From NCBI GenBank assembly GCA_003194525.1, contig NBIV01000058.1, positions 248,001-312,000 of the forward strand: 64,000 nt of DNA. Reading direction: 5' to 3'. This document shows positions 52,833 to 62,707 of the stretch, one piece after another; the first letter of the stretch is position 1, and every line of letters begins with the position of its first letter. Under the pieces are notes generated by a model. The model was not told the DNA's origin, did no database searches, and saw only the letters and a list, made by a program, of their open reading frames with translations. The position numbers and the translations under genes are program-made. This DNA is from Gracilariopsis chorda (lineage: Eukaryota > Rhodophyta > Florideophyceae > Gracilariales > Gracilariaceae).

Positions 52833-55330
52833 ATGTCGTCATCAGCAATCGTGCCAGGGGCGTCAGTGTCTCTGCATCTGGCGAACAGGGATGTCGTTGG
52901 GGTCGCTATAGTGTTTGAGGCCGAAGGGGAGTTTCGCCGCACTCTCCACGGACATCCATTGTCTGTGTGTGCGAAACCCGGAGAGGATCTGGTTGTGGTG
53001 AGCAAAATCACCATAGTAGAGAAGAAAATGGAGGCCTATCCATACCCGTTTAAAGGAACCGAACCCCCTCCGAAGCATTTATCCGGGATGACGTTTTATG
53101 GAATGTATGCTTGGGACCTGAAGCTAATGCGCCCCCGAAAACTCCCTGGACTTTCTCCTCGTTCAACAGGGCGTCCGGTACAAGCAGCCAAAGTCAGGAG
53201 CGCTCTACAGCGATTGCCCGAGGAACTCGCTCGACGACACAGTCCCCCCGAAGCCGACGGTTACCTACCATATCGCGCAACACACGTCTGTCGAAAACCG
53301 TTCCGCTGCCCGGCTCAGAAGCCACAACTCCAAGCGAACGGAGGATGGTTGGCTACGGTTCTACCCTTACCGCCCACGAGGGCTAGTGTCAAGAACACAT
53401 CAAGCGTTCGAACACCATCAGGGGACGCGGTTGTATCCGCTAAGAAGGTGGCGCCTCACAAGAGCCAGGCGTCCGGCTCTTTATCGGGCGTGGGTACTGG
53501 TGAGGGTGGGAAGTCTACGGAAGATGCAGGTGCTGTATCTGAAAATCATACACCCATTCCTGTTGCCGAGTCTGTTGCGGAGGAAGGTAGGGGGAGTGTG
53601 AAGGTAGCCCACGATTTCGGTAGTGACTAGGATGAAGTTCAGATTATGTCTGAAGTTCTGGGTCAGTCGAATGATAGGACGCTGTATAGTGAGGACGATG
53701 TGGTTGAACCTGTTCAAGTGGACACACAGTTTTCGAAGGACACCATTCGTCTGCAGGACTACAAAGCCCAGATACTCGTTGTGGATCTGGATTTAATACG
53801 ACTACCAGAACACAGTCCTCGTGGAATCGAAGAGGAGCATGTCCAGAGCCTGGAAAATGAGCTCGAGCGAAAGGGTTTGTTGGAGTCGGCGGGGTTGATG
53901 AGTGTAACCATTCGGATGAACGGGCGACCTTTGGAAGCGTGTGTTCAGAATGGGCGCATAATTGTATCTCCAGACCTCTTCGATGGACGACATCCTCGAC
54001 TTGCCATGTTCAGGAGGAGGATCAAGGAAACAAGGTGGTATGCGGTGCTGAAATGGCTTCGAGTTCTCAGCTGGTCGAGACCGGACGGGAGGGACCTGAC
54101 GTCGCATGAGATTGTGGAAATTGGAGTTCTTCTGAATGATACTGCATCGTCTGTACTGAGAATGCGGTTTTCGGACCGCATTCACTCAGTAGTGAGTTTC
54201 ATTAACTCTCTTCATGTGGACTTGGGCGTGGTTGTCGGTGAGCGGACCGTTGGGATGGTAATTGGAGCCCTTCAAAACTCTGCAGTAACCAAGGAGATTG
54301 AAGAAAGACAGCTGCGTCGCATATCAGAAATTGCACTCAAGCTTGCTAACAATCCTATGTTGGTGGATGTTTTCGAGCGGGTTTGTGCGCAATATTCGAA
54401 TATGGGTATCACGCACATGTCCTCTGACAAGCTGTTAAGGATGGAACCGCTGAAGTTTACTTTTGCGATGAACTGCTTGATGTTCTACGTCGGTCCCAAG
54501 GGCCCCTCTATCCGAGGTGGGTTCGAAATGCTACGATCTTACTTCTACAGCAGGGTTTTACAATTACTGGAAGAGATGAGGCGAATGACACTTGGGGTTG
54601 AGGTGGAAATGGAGTCGTCCTTAGCTCAGTCGTTCCGGATGTCTGCCTCTGTGACTGGTGAGACAACAGTTCGGGACTTTGCTGTAGACCAGGTGAACCA
54701 TTTTAGGAACATTCCCAATCCTCGCAATCAGGGCTCCGTCATAATAAGAGCTGTGGCGTCGTTCAAGGGGAAGTTGGAGAACTGGATTCCAGAGCTTCGT
54801 GTGGAGCCGGACGTGCAAGAGGCTTCCGTTTCGCAGCCAGATGCTATCGGGGAGCGAGTGACGTCGGTTGTTAATACCGGGACTTCTAGGTTGCGTACAA
54901 CCGGCAGTATGCCTGAAAGCCAGGGGGGTTCAATCCACCTACACCGCCCGCTAGTGTTGCCTTCAGTGCTGAGAGTGGAACACCTGCAGTTGGTTCTGAT
55001 CAATCGAGTGCTGTACGTCGGAGCACTAGGCGGAAATCCAGTCGTTCTTCGTCGGCGGGTGCGGCTAGTTCAGAGTCGGGACGCAGAACGGAGAGAAGAA
55101 ACATACGGAGGAAGAAAGGTGGAGCGATATTGACTGCTGCAACAGTTCAACGTCTGCGAACCTATGAGCCTGACGTTGTTTTCAACTTCTTCAAGGACAA
55201 CGACTTGCTCCAGCTGCTCCGGAAAGGCTTTGAAGAAATCGATATGGACTTGGATTCGGAAGACGAATCGGTTGAATTCGAGGACGAGACAGGAACAAAT
55301 GAACAGTCGGCGCAAGGATTCGATGACTAA
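52833..55330 (+). pseudogene. ParB-like domain protein with DUF8039-like N-terminus
   Basis: The start at 52,833 gives MSSSAIVPGASVSLHL and a block with TLHGHPLSV, YPYPFKG and PPKHLSG that resembles DUF8039-like domains of plant transposon proteins (weak). A Ser/Thr/Arg-rich linker follows with compensating frame changes near C-runs (53,130 and 53,370). After an in-frame TAG at 53,628 the same frame continues from 53,646: ILVVDLDLIRLPEHSPR, a GLLESAGL turn and FDGRHPRLAM, the pattern of the ParB/sulfiredoxin fold (L..I....PR, DGRHR). The C-terminus is a basic Arg/Ser stretch and an acidic tail (55,130-55,330), in another frame after a six-G run at 54,923-54,928. ParB-like domains bind or cut DNA and often stand next to DNA methyltransferases in phages and bacteria. 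An ATG at 53,646 could make a shorter protein. Confidence 0.5.
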
Positions 55331-55417
55331 CTGCCGACAGCATGGCCGTCTACTTTAAGTCGAAGTGAGCCGTTCAATACTGAGCACCCACTTCCAGATT
55401 GGTGCGTCTACAGCATT

Positions 55418-56755
55418 ATGTTGCCCAGTGTTTGGCCACAAGCAGAGAACCCTATTCAGAATGTTGGAGCTTGGTTGCAATGTATTCACCTTCCACCTGG
55501 ACATCAGGCCGGAACTCTGAGTCCAGGTGACCTCAAGTACATTCATCACACGGTGTTTTACCACGCCGCGATGCTTGGCCACGAACAGTCAGGGGTGATG
55601 AAGGGGAATATACTTGGAGGTGATTTCATTAGTGAAATGGCTATATCGGCTGGAGTTTCTACGAAAAATTTGGGTTCTTACGATCGCTTGTACTTGGCAG
55701 CGAAGAAGGTGGACTATCTGGCTTTGGAATACTTTGGGGAGAAGCGTGCAGAACTGAAGGAAAAGGGGTTCTGTATTCTCCCCGGGTTCGCTATTGACAG
55801 GAATTTTGAAGTGCTCCCGAACCCCAGTGAGGATGTGGATAGTGCGGAATCTGTATTGGCTTTCTTCCGCCAAAACTACATGGAGCAACCGGATCTCCGC
55901 CGTGAGGAGAATCGAAAGAGGTGGACCTGGATAATCAACAGCGGACCTGCAGAGCGTGATATAGAACAAGGAGCGAAGGGGGAAGGTCGATTCACTACCA
56001 CCCGCGCTGGTATTGTGGACAATTTGGAAGAAAACCCCAGTACACACTGGGTAGTGAAGCGGAGGGCAATGATGGACGCCCATCTGGGTCAAGTCATGAC
56101 AGCGTTGCGCGTAGGCAACAATCGAAGAGCGGAAACCAGGAAGATGTACGCCCCCAAAACTGGTGGACGGGTGTTAGCTACTACTCGGCAGTGCATGCGG
56201 CAGACTCTGCACACAGGCTTTCGGGGCTTTGCTGTAGAAGAGAAGGGGGAAGGAGCAAATCCCGGATATTTCATGATGATCGCCGGGGAGTACTCGTTTC
56301 CAATCTGGGTATGTGAAGGAAGTCACAAAATCGTAGTGACCGACTGGAAAAGTTTGCGAAATGTGTCGAAAAGGATGGTGGTTACGAAGGTGTTAGTTCC
56401 ACCTTTCTCCATATTCGTCGGGCGTGGTGATGTTTTCCACGCAGGGGCCGGGGGAGCAGACAGCAGTATGGACGGCGTGAATTTCCGCTATCACATGTAC
56501 ATGGTCCCTGAAGGGTACGATCTTCCAGATGCCGTACATCGTGAGAAGGGATTCAAGCCCCAGTTTGTAGAGGAGGATACCCGGTTGTATGGTCCGGGCG
56601 ATGACACTGGTGTTGTTAGAGATGGAGAAGAAGAAGACCTGGTTTTAGGAGATTTAGACGAAGAGGTTGTTGTGCTTGAGAACGACCCGGTTAGTGCGGT
56701 TGAAAGGGAGTTAAGTGAGGCCTTAGGGGAGAACATAGACACTGGCGAAAGATGA
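55418..56755 (+). CDS. 2-oxoglutarate/Fe(II) oxygenase-like protein
   Basis: A complete frame of 445 codons, 88 bases after the ParB-like gene and co-directional. The C-terminal half has the double-stranded beta-helix pattern of PhyH-like oxygenases: QTLHTGFRGF (His265), PIWVCEGSHKIV, PPFSIFVGRGDVFHAGAG (distal His341) and NFRYHMYMVP (Arg357, expected to bind 2-oxoglutarate). The Asp of the His-x-Asp iron motif would be residue 267 but is Gly (GGC, one base from GAC). The tail is very acidic. Relatives oxidise small molecules, proteins or methylated bases. The substrate here is unknown. Given the neighbours, a role on methylated DNA or histones is possible but only a guess. If Gly267 is real the enzyme may be inactive. 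Confidence 0.65.
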   Translation: MLPSVWPQAENPIQNVGAWLQCIHLPPGHQAGTLSPGDLKYIHHTVFYHAAMLGHEQSGVMKGNILGGDFISEMAISAGVSTKNLGSYDRLYLAAKKVDYLALEYFGEKRAELKEKGFCILPGFAIDRNFEVLPNPSEDVDSAESVLAFFRQNYMEQPDLRREENRKRWTWIINSGPAERDIEQGAKGEGRFTTTRAGIVDNLEENPSTHWVVKRRAMMDAHLGQVMTALRVGNNRRAETRKMYAPKTGGRVLATTRQCMRQTLHTGFRGFAVEEKGEGANPGYFMMIAGEYSFPIWVCEGSHKIVVTDWKSLRNVSKRMVVTKVLVPPFSIFVGRGDVFHAGAGGADSSMDGVNFRYHMYMVPEGYDLPDAVHREKGFKPQFVEEDTRLYGPGDDTGVVRDGEEEDLVLGDLDEEVVVLENDPVSAVERELSEALGENIDTGER

Positions 56756-56865
56756 TAGTTTTAAGTTTTAGTTGTGCATTCCGCTGTTCTGTGTTGAACT
56801 GCGTTTTTAAAAATGAGAACGGTTAATGTGGTGAGTTTAGGAGCGTGGGAAACTCTGTAACAGAT

Positions 56866-57783
56866 TCAGAGGTTTGCCGGTGGGATGGGCTTCTTGAACT
56901 GTTGTTGGAATAACGCTTGCAGGTAAAAAGAGTGCGTTGGTGAGGGATCTGTCTCGCCTCGGGCCAGTACCCGTTTGGAATGCTCGTAGAAGAAAGCGTT
57001 CCTTGATTCGTACTCCGAAAAAGAGGTTGGGAAGGGGGTTAGCGTCCGACTGTACGAGAGAAGTCTTTCTACCGAGTCTTTTACGTCGAAAGAAATGGAA
57101 GTGCGCTGCTGGACGACCCCAAAAAGCTCGTGCATCATTTTCTTGGCTTCGTCTGCTTTGTCATTCGCAACCACACTCATGAGTAGGCCGCCGTAGTACA
57201 ATCCGATTAGGGTGAAAGTAGAGAGCCAGGTGATCTTCTCGTAGTACGACTTTTCAAATTGTTCACTGTCCACAATGTTACAGGACAGATTGTGATACGA
57301 CAGGAGGTTTTTAACTTGTTGAGCCCATTTTCCGCAGACCACCGTGAGTCCCTGAGGGTCTTCATCGGTAACACCACCAGTAGGAAGCTCGTGTACGGCT
57401 GGAACACCAATATAAAGCACAGCCCTGGTGCAAGAAGAGAGCACACCAGTTCTTTCCAGAATAGGTGCAATATGGCCGTTTTGCATGAAGATGAGATCTT
57501 CACGTTTGGATTGCGGGCACGCGTTAATTCTGGTGGCGATAACATCTGCTCGTACACAGCAAAAAATGGGACCGGTGTACGACTCTGGGATAAAGTCGTG
57601 TCGGCCAAGCACTACATCTCGCTTAAAAAAGAAATTGAGAATCCAACGCCAGCCCGTAAACGCAGTCTTGATATTGAAAAGAGAGCCAATTCTGCCCCTT
57701 CCAATAATTACCGCCGGTTTTATGCGGTTTCGCTGTGTAAAACTTCGGAAAACGATTTTGATGAATCTGAGAAGACCAACCAT
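56866..57783 (-). CDS. Ketopantoate-reductase-like NAD(P)-binding protein
   Basis: An intact frame of 305 codons. A Rossmann loop (AVIIGRGRIGSLF, near residue 25) is followed by a block, FIPESYTGPIFCCVRADVI, QSKREDLIFMQNG, VLYIGVPAVHELPTGG and, in the C-terminal helical half, LSYSRTLTPFPTSFSEYESRN. This matches a ketopantoate-reductase-like family I know from plants and algae whose substrate is not established. It is likely a housekeeping gene and points to a plant or algal host. It faces the oxygenase gene tail to tail, about 110 bases apart. It may mark the edge of the element. Confidence 0.65.
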   Translation of the reverse strand: MVGLLRFIKIVFRSFTQRNRIKPAVIIGRGRIGSLFNIKTAFTGWRWILNFFFKRDVVLGRHDFIPESYTGPIFCCVRADVIATRINACPQSKREDLIFMQNGHIAPILERTGVLSSCTRAVLYIGVPAVHELPTGGVTDEDPQGLTVVCGKWAQQVKNLLSYHNLSCNIVDSEQFEKSYYEKITWLSTFTLIGLYYGGLLMSVVANDKADEAKKMMHELFGVVQQRTSISFDVKDSVERLLSYSRTLTPFPTSFSEYESRNAFFYEHSKRVLARGETDPSPTHSFYLQALFQQQFKKPIPPANL

Positions 57784-59279
57784 TTGGTTTTGTTGGTATA
57801 GCTGTTGTAGTTTTTGGAGTGTAGGTAGTACGAATCTTGCATTACAAGTGAAGGTTTTAACAAAAGAGTCGGTGTATGTTTCTACTTACTTAAAGTTTGT
57901 TTAGAAGTTTGACGACAGAAATTGCTGTACTAACATTTTATATTATATGTAGGATATGGATTCGAGCCTAAACCGCGATTAGAATGTTAGGGGTTTTGGG
58001 AGGGGGGTTCTAAATCCCATCTCTCAGGTTTACGGGCTGCATGCTTTAATGATTTTTCTAGGGGTTTCATGAGAGGTTTTTTAAAACCTCATAGTTACAC
58101 ATCGGGGTTTCCCCCCAATACTTTCACCGTTTGTAACAAAAGGCACATGTGAACACAAATTCATAGCAACCAAAGTTATGTAGTCATGTGTAAAAAGGCA
58201 GTGTGGTTATGTAAGAAATGAAGGTATGAAAGCCGCAAATCGCAACATGTGTATTCAAATATAAAGAGTTATGTTATGTAATACGTTTAAAAGGATGTAT
58301 GGCCATGTTAGGGATAGTATATGGGGTTTTCAGGGCTTTTAGGAAAGTGCTTCATATGTCAAAAAGACCACAACGCAACGTTGTTTGGCTCTACAAAAGG
58401 TTCTGTTGTAGTAATAAAAACGTTTGGAGAATAGCGAGTAGTTACTCTAAACAACCAAAGCTGTAAGAGAGAGGGAACAGGTACGGAGCCAATGAGTTCT
58501 AATGGCTTTTATGCAAAGTTGAAGCGGCACCCCGCTTCGAAACAAAATTAATCCAGTTCTAGGGGCGTTGTGCAGCATGGATTCTCTTTAGCGAGTATAC
58601 GGCGGTAAGGTAGCACGAGGTAAACACAACGAAATGGGTTTCAGTCATGAGCGTTCATTTCAATTTTGAAATGAACGAACTGAAAAAGTATTAAAGATAC
58701 TCTTCTTTTACTGACGTGTAATAAGCATAACAAGCACACAGAGTTTTGTGTGGCTTGGCCAAATCACTGCTGATGTGAGTATGTAGGGGTTTTAAAGCCA
58801 GTATTGGGCGGGTAAATGGCATGCGATGACTCGTACTCTACTTTACGAACTGCGGGCAACAACATAAAGTGTTTGGGTCTGTCTGTACATGAATTTGCGC
58901 CGTGTTGAACACAAGTTCGTGTTGTGTTTCATCCTAAGCAAAAGGGTCACGTAGAAATGAATGAATAAGTTTGTTTTGTGGAAAAGAACTTAACGCAGTT
59001 TAGGTTTGTAGAAATAGGGATTTTTCAAAAACCTGTGTTAGGGTCAATGCCTGAGCCACGACATGATGGTACAAAGCAAGAATACGGGTATTCGTTTTGG
59101 GATCCTGCGCGTTGTGGGTTTCGCGAGGGTTGGGGTTTTATTTAACGGGTTTGCGGTTTGTTGGGGGTTTTAGATTGGTAATGTACGATGCGTGCACTTT
59201 TTATTTCAAGCTTTGTCGACATAGGTCCAGGCTTTACAGGTTTGAAGGGGAATGTGAACATTGGAAAGGGTTTTTTGTG
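57784..59279. other. Non-coding stretch with weak telomere-like motifs
   Basis: No gene can be supported. Scattered TTAGGGGTTTT, CTAGGGGTTTC and GGGGTTTTCAGGG motifs lie between 57,985 and 58,340, and a GAGGTTTTTTAAAACCTC hairpin near 58,073-58,091. A short GT-rich open frame at 59,097-59,324 is composition-driven. Confidence 0.4.
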
Positions 59280-60406
59280 TTAGTCTTGCTCCATTTGCTC
59301 GTACAGCCTGAGAGCATTAGATAGTGTAGAGGTCGTAGTGGATATTGTATTCGCGACTACGATGGGAGTTCCTCTACCACCTGCATGCTGCGAAGAGAAA
59401 AGAGTAGATGTGAGGGCTGCTAGAGTACAGGAGAACATTTTCAAGCCGATCAACCGACATGTAGTTGCCGGCGCGATTATGAAGAGTGCACTGCGTAAAG
59501 AGCGTTTTACGGCGTTCACTGCGGCATGAAGTAGGGATCTGGCTGGTATATCACGGTGCAATGTATAGGCAGTATTTGCATGTGTTGTTGTTAATCTAGA
59601 TAAAATCCAGACATCCAGCAAGTATGTAAAGCCACCCGTCAGGGACCCACTTAGAGAGTAAGCGATACATTTCTTCGTCACATGGGATTGCAGTGTGTTT
59701 CCAGAAGGGATGAGGAGATGTGTCACATATAAGGCTATGTTGACAGGAAGCAGACTGGTTAATAAGGAACCCCAAATTGAAGTATTGATCTAGTCCTCCA
59801 TGAGTATGCAATACTCGGATTAAAAGGACTTTTACATAAGCTTCCACACAATGCAGTTAAAAAGTGCTTTGCACTCCCCCCAACTACAATGTTTAGGACA
59901 CTCTGGGTGAAACAATGGAGCAAAGCCTTGCGGGCAAAGTGATAGAGAGAATTCTTTGGACCTCTCAAAACAAAACCAACTGTCCCGCCTATGATACCTT
60001 TCATCAATGTGTGAGCAAGTCCTAGCACGAGAGATGAATAAAAAAATCTGGAAAGGCTGAAGAAGCTCCAGACATTAGGGGTATGACGTGTGATACTTAC
60101 GTTTTGGATGTACAGGGCAATATGATATCGATCGGAGAGTAGGCGGGCTAGTTGAGCCTTTTGCAGTAAGACGTCATGACTGGGAAGATTAGTAACAGCA
60201 ATATAGATTTCCTGCAGCTCTGTCATTACGTTTGTACTTGGGTCCTGGACACATCTTATTTGGTAGTTTCCACCTTGCTTGGGTACAGTGAGTTGCAGCA
60301 CATCCGCAAATGAGATAGTAGTATGCTCTTCTGAAGAGGTAACTGTTGTGTTGCAGGGAACTGGGGGTCCGATGTGAATTGGTACACAAGACTCGTAAGA
60401 TCTCAT
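59280..60406 (-). pseudogene. Broken paralogue of the multi-pass membrane protein
   Basis: From ATG at 60,406 the frame reads MRSYESCVPIHIGPPVPC and parallels residues 30 onward of the protein at 61,120-62,382 (MQSYETRIPICAGPTSQC). The match continues through a membrane segment, CKSPFNPSIAYSWRTRSILQFG (against CTPFNALDRYRWRTRAFLEFG), then a stop at 59,759. The last third (59,726-59,280, with CRLIGLKMFSCTLAAL against FRLIGIRMLSCMMGSL) is in another frame. So one or two frameshifts disable it. Function unknown. Confidence 0.7.
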
Positions 60407-61119
60407 GAAGCTTAGAAAGCTGAATTGAGTGAGGGTTTTTGAACAGAATCAATCTAATACCGTTAAGTTGGGAGTGTGGTTTTGTTCTCCTTTTATAGTG
60501 TTTAAAAACAACATTTGAGATGCAAGTGTAGTCGAATATCAATGTTACTTTTATGCATGAGGCTTGGTGTCCTAAAATAGTATATGTAGGGCTCTTAGCG
60601 TAAAACATCGGTACGTGAACATTACAAGCCTTTACAAAACGCAACACACCATATTATAGTAATGAATAAGGAGTGTTTATGAAAGTTGGTTTAAGCGAGG
60701 ATACTGGATATGTCCCAAGCGGTTCATACGCGGGGATGATCATACGTTTCATATTCTTGAAAAACCAGTTACCTGGTTTTAATGTCCAGGAGAATGATAT
60801 CAAATCTTTTGTTGAGAAGTACGATATAGAAACCAAAGAACAACGGTTATTTCATGAGGAGGTTTTACTTTCAGGGAGTTTCAAAACGAAGGCTTTGTGA
60901 GCACTGTGGCTATTTCATTGTTTTTAGGGGACAGGGTGGAGGGCGTTTACGTGGGGTTTTTATTTGCGTAACAGAGGACCTAGGCCTATGAGGGAAACAA
61001 GTTAGTTTTAAGGGGTGAGTACAGAATCTAAACATTCATATATCGCAGTAAACACTCAATTTTGCATCTAAACAGGCAAACAAAATCGAACTTTGGCGTT
61101 ATAAAATTGTATCCCAACA
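60407..61119. other. Divergent spacer between the paralogues
   Basis: The shared upstream region of the inverted membrane-protein pair, so it should hold two promoters. It also contains the small ORF at 60,679-60,900. No TATA box pair is evident. Confidence 0.4.
60679..60900 (+). CDS. Small hypothetical protein
   Basis: An ATG at 60,679 opens 73 codons (MKVGLSEDTGYVPSGS..., ending SFKTKAL). The sequence is protein-like, with a mixed hydrophobic and charged pattern, but has no known motif, signal peptide or membrane segment. It lies alone between two divergent genes. It may be an exon, a fragment or chance. Confidence 0.3.
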   Translation: MKVGLSEDTGYVPSGSYAGMIIRFIFLKNQLPGFNVQENDIKSFVEKYDIETKEQRLFHEEVLLSGSFKTKAL

Positions 61120-62382
61120 ATGGGCATCGAAAGGACGGGGACGTTGTTCCCAGCGGTCTTTGCAAAAAATCTGGCGCGTCTCAAGTACTCCGCTCTACGT
61201 TGTATGCAGTCGTACGAAACACGTATCCCTATATGTGCAGGTCCTACCAGCCAATGTACTACTACAATTGATATACTTCCGCAACGCACGGTGGTGTCGA
61301 TAAACAACGTGCTACAGGTAAAACTTCCAACAACCAGTAATGCATTTGAAGTGAGAGGAATGCAAAATATTACTGAAGAACTTAAACAAGAGCTTCATGA
61401 CGTTTGTACAGCGATAAAAGCGCTTGAAGTCCGTCGTAGGCTTCTGGAGCCGGGCGTGGTTGACGGTATACTGAAGGATAGGGCTCATATTGCTAGATAT
61501 GTAGAACATGTGGACAACTTGACACAAAACTTTGCATTCTGGAACATGTTCAGTGTAACGCGACTTCTTGCTCCTTCTATAGTTTTTATGGTCACGTTTA
61601 CCATAATGTATGGGGTTTCCAGTCCTCTGCTGCAGTATGCCGTTCCAGATTCGGGGAATTCTCAGTTTCATTTTGCTCTGAGAACATTCGTTCAGGGCTT
61701 TATTCAGAGCTTTTTGCGTATTTTGCTTATTGAAGGAGGTGTTGCTTACATTAACTCAGCATATGGAACTCTTCAATGTACCCCGTTTAACGCATTGGAT
61801 CGTTATAGGTGGCGAACACGAGCGTTTCTCGAATTTGGAGGTTTACTATTCGCACTGTTAGTCCCATTGAATATCGTCCTGTTTCTGGTTGCCTGGTTAC
61901 ATCCCCCCCAGTATACGTTGGGTTCCAATTTGGAGACCACTTGCATTGCGTTCTTAGTCGGGGGCGCTAGCGTTGGCGCGTTTAGTTACCTCTGTCAACT
62001 TGGGTTAATATCGTTGTTTACGGGTACGTATTTCAATACCAAGTACACATTGCTGCCGCATATGCGTGAAAGAACCTTTAGCAAAATACTGATTGCAGCA
62101 TTAAGCAATTCATTGAAAACCACACTTTTTGTGGGCTGTCCGGCCAGAACATTTCGATTGATTGGGATCAGAATGCTATCCTGCATGATGGGATCGCTGG
62201 CTTCTGCAGTTTTCTACACAAGTGGCGTTTTAAGCGCCGCGGTTGCATTGGTATCTACGAACAGTGTGTTTGCCGTAAGTCTAGTAGCATCACACACAGT
62301 CTTACATTACGAGCTTGTTGAGGCTAGCGCTACTCTTCAGCGGCTAAATCCCATTGTGACTGGATTTGAAATTGAAGGGTAG
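61120..62382 (+). CDS. Multi-pass membrane protein of unknown function
   Basis: An intact frame of 420 codons starting MGIERTGTLFPAVFAKN. A soluble N-terminal third with a short coiled region (residues 90-135) is followed by about six hydrophobic segments, among them LLAPSIVFMVTFTIMYGV, FLEFGGLLFALLVPLNIVLF, TCIAFLVGGASVGAFSYL and MLSCMMGSLASAVFYTSGVL. Between them lies a conserved polar loop CTPFNALDRYRWRTR. I do not recognise the family. The six-helix layout with basic loops recalls small-molecule carriers, but no carrier signature is present. Its broken paralogue lies inverted on the left, so the pair arose by inverted duplication. Confidence 0.6.
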   Translation: MGIERTGTLFPAVFAKNLARLKYSALRCMQSYETRIPICAGPTSQCTTTIDILPQRTVVSINNVLQVKLPTTSNAFEVRGMQNITEELKQELHDVCTAIKALEVRRRLLEPGVVDGILKDRAHIARYVEHVDNLTQNFAFWNMFSVTRLLAPSIVFMVTFTIMYGVSSPLLQYAVPDSGNSQFHFALRTFVQGFIQSFLRILLIEGGVAYINSAYGTLQCTPFNALDRYRWRTRAFLEFGGLLFALLVPLNIVLFLVAWLHPPQYTLGSNLETTCIAFLVGGASVGAFSYLCQLGLISLFTGTYFNTKYTLLPHMRERTFSKILIAALSNSLKTTLFVGCPARTFRLIGIRMLSCMMGSLASAVFYTSGVLSAAVALVSTNSVFAVSLVASHTVLHYELVEASATLQRLNPIVTGFEIEG

Positions 62383-62707
62383 TGCCGGTCTTAGGAAACA
62401 CTTAAAAAAGGTTTAGGGAAGATTCCTGTCAGAATAAATAGCTTAGTTTGTACTCCCGCACGCTATACTGAAGACAATGGTTGTCTGTGTTTTAAACCGG
62501 CCTGTTCCTCTACGGCCACTCATTGGCTGGAACCTCGCAAAGCAGGCCGCCAAGTGGAAACGTGGCGTCTTAAGCGCTTCAAGAGGCATCTTGCACCGCA
62601 TAGTGTGACACGTTTCCACGTTGTTTACCTTGCACGCCACAGTAGCCCAGCCGACTACCTACAGTAGCCTACGGGCTACCGTACACTAACCGAGCTATTG
62701 CAGTAGC
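62383..62707. other. Spacer without a gene
   Basis: No gene is seen. A GTAGCC-TACG-GGCTAC hairpin lies near 62,664-62,679 among other GTAGC repeats. Confidence 0.4.

Noticed and set aside
39410-55330. Altered genetic code or programmed stop read-through
   Set aside because: All three stop codons occur in-frame, at positions matching different amino acids, and intact genes nearby end normally. Decay or sequence error explains it better.
38000-57800. Polinton or giant-virus insertion
   Set aside because: No capsid, packaging ATPase, protein-primed polymerase or viral protease was seen. The gene set is recombinase, helicases and modifying enzymes.
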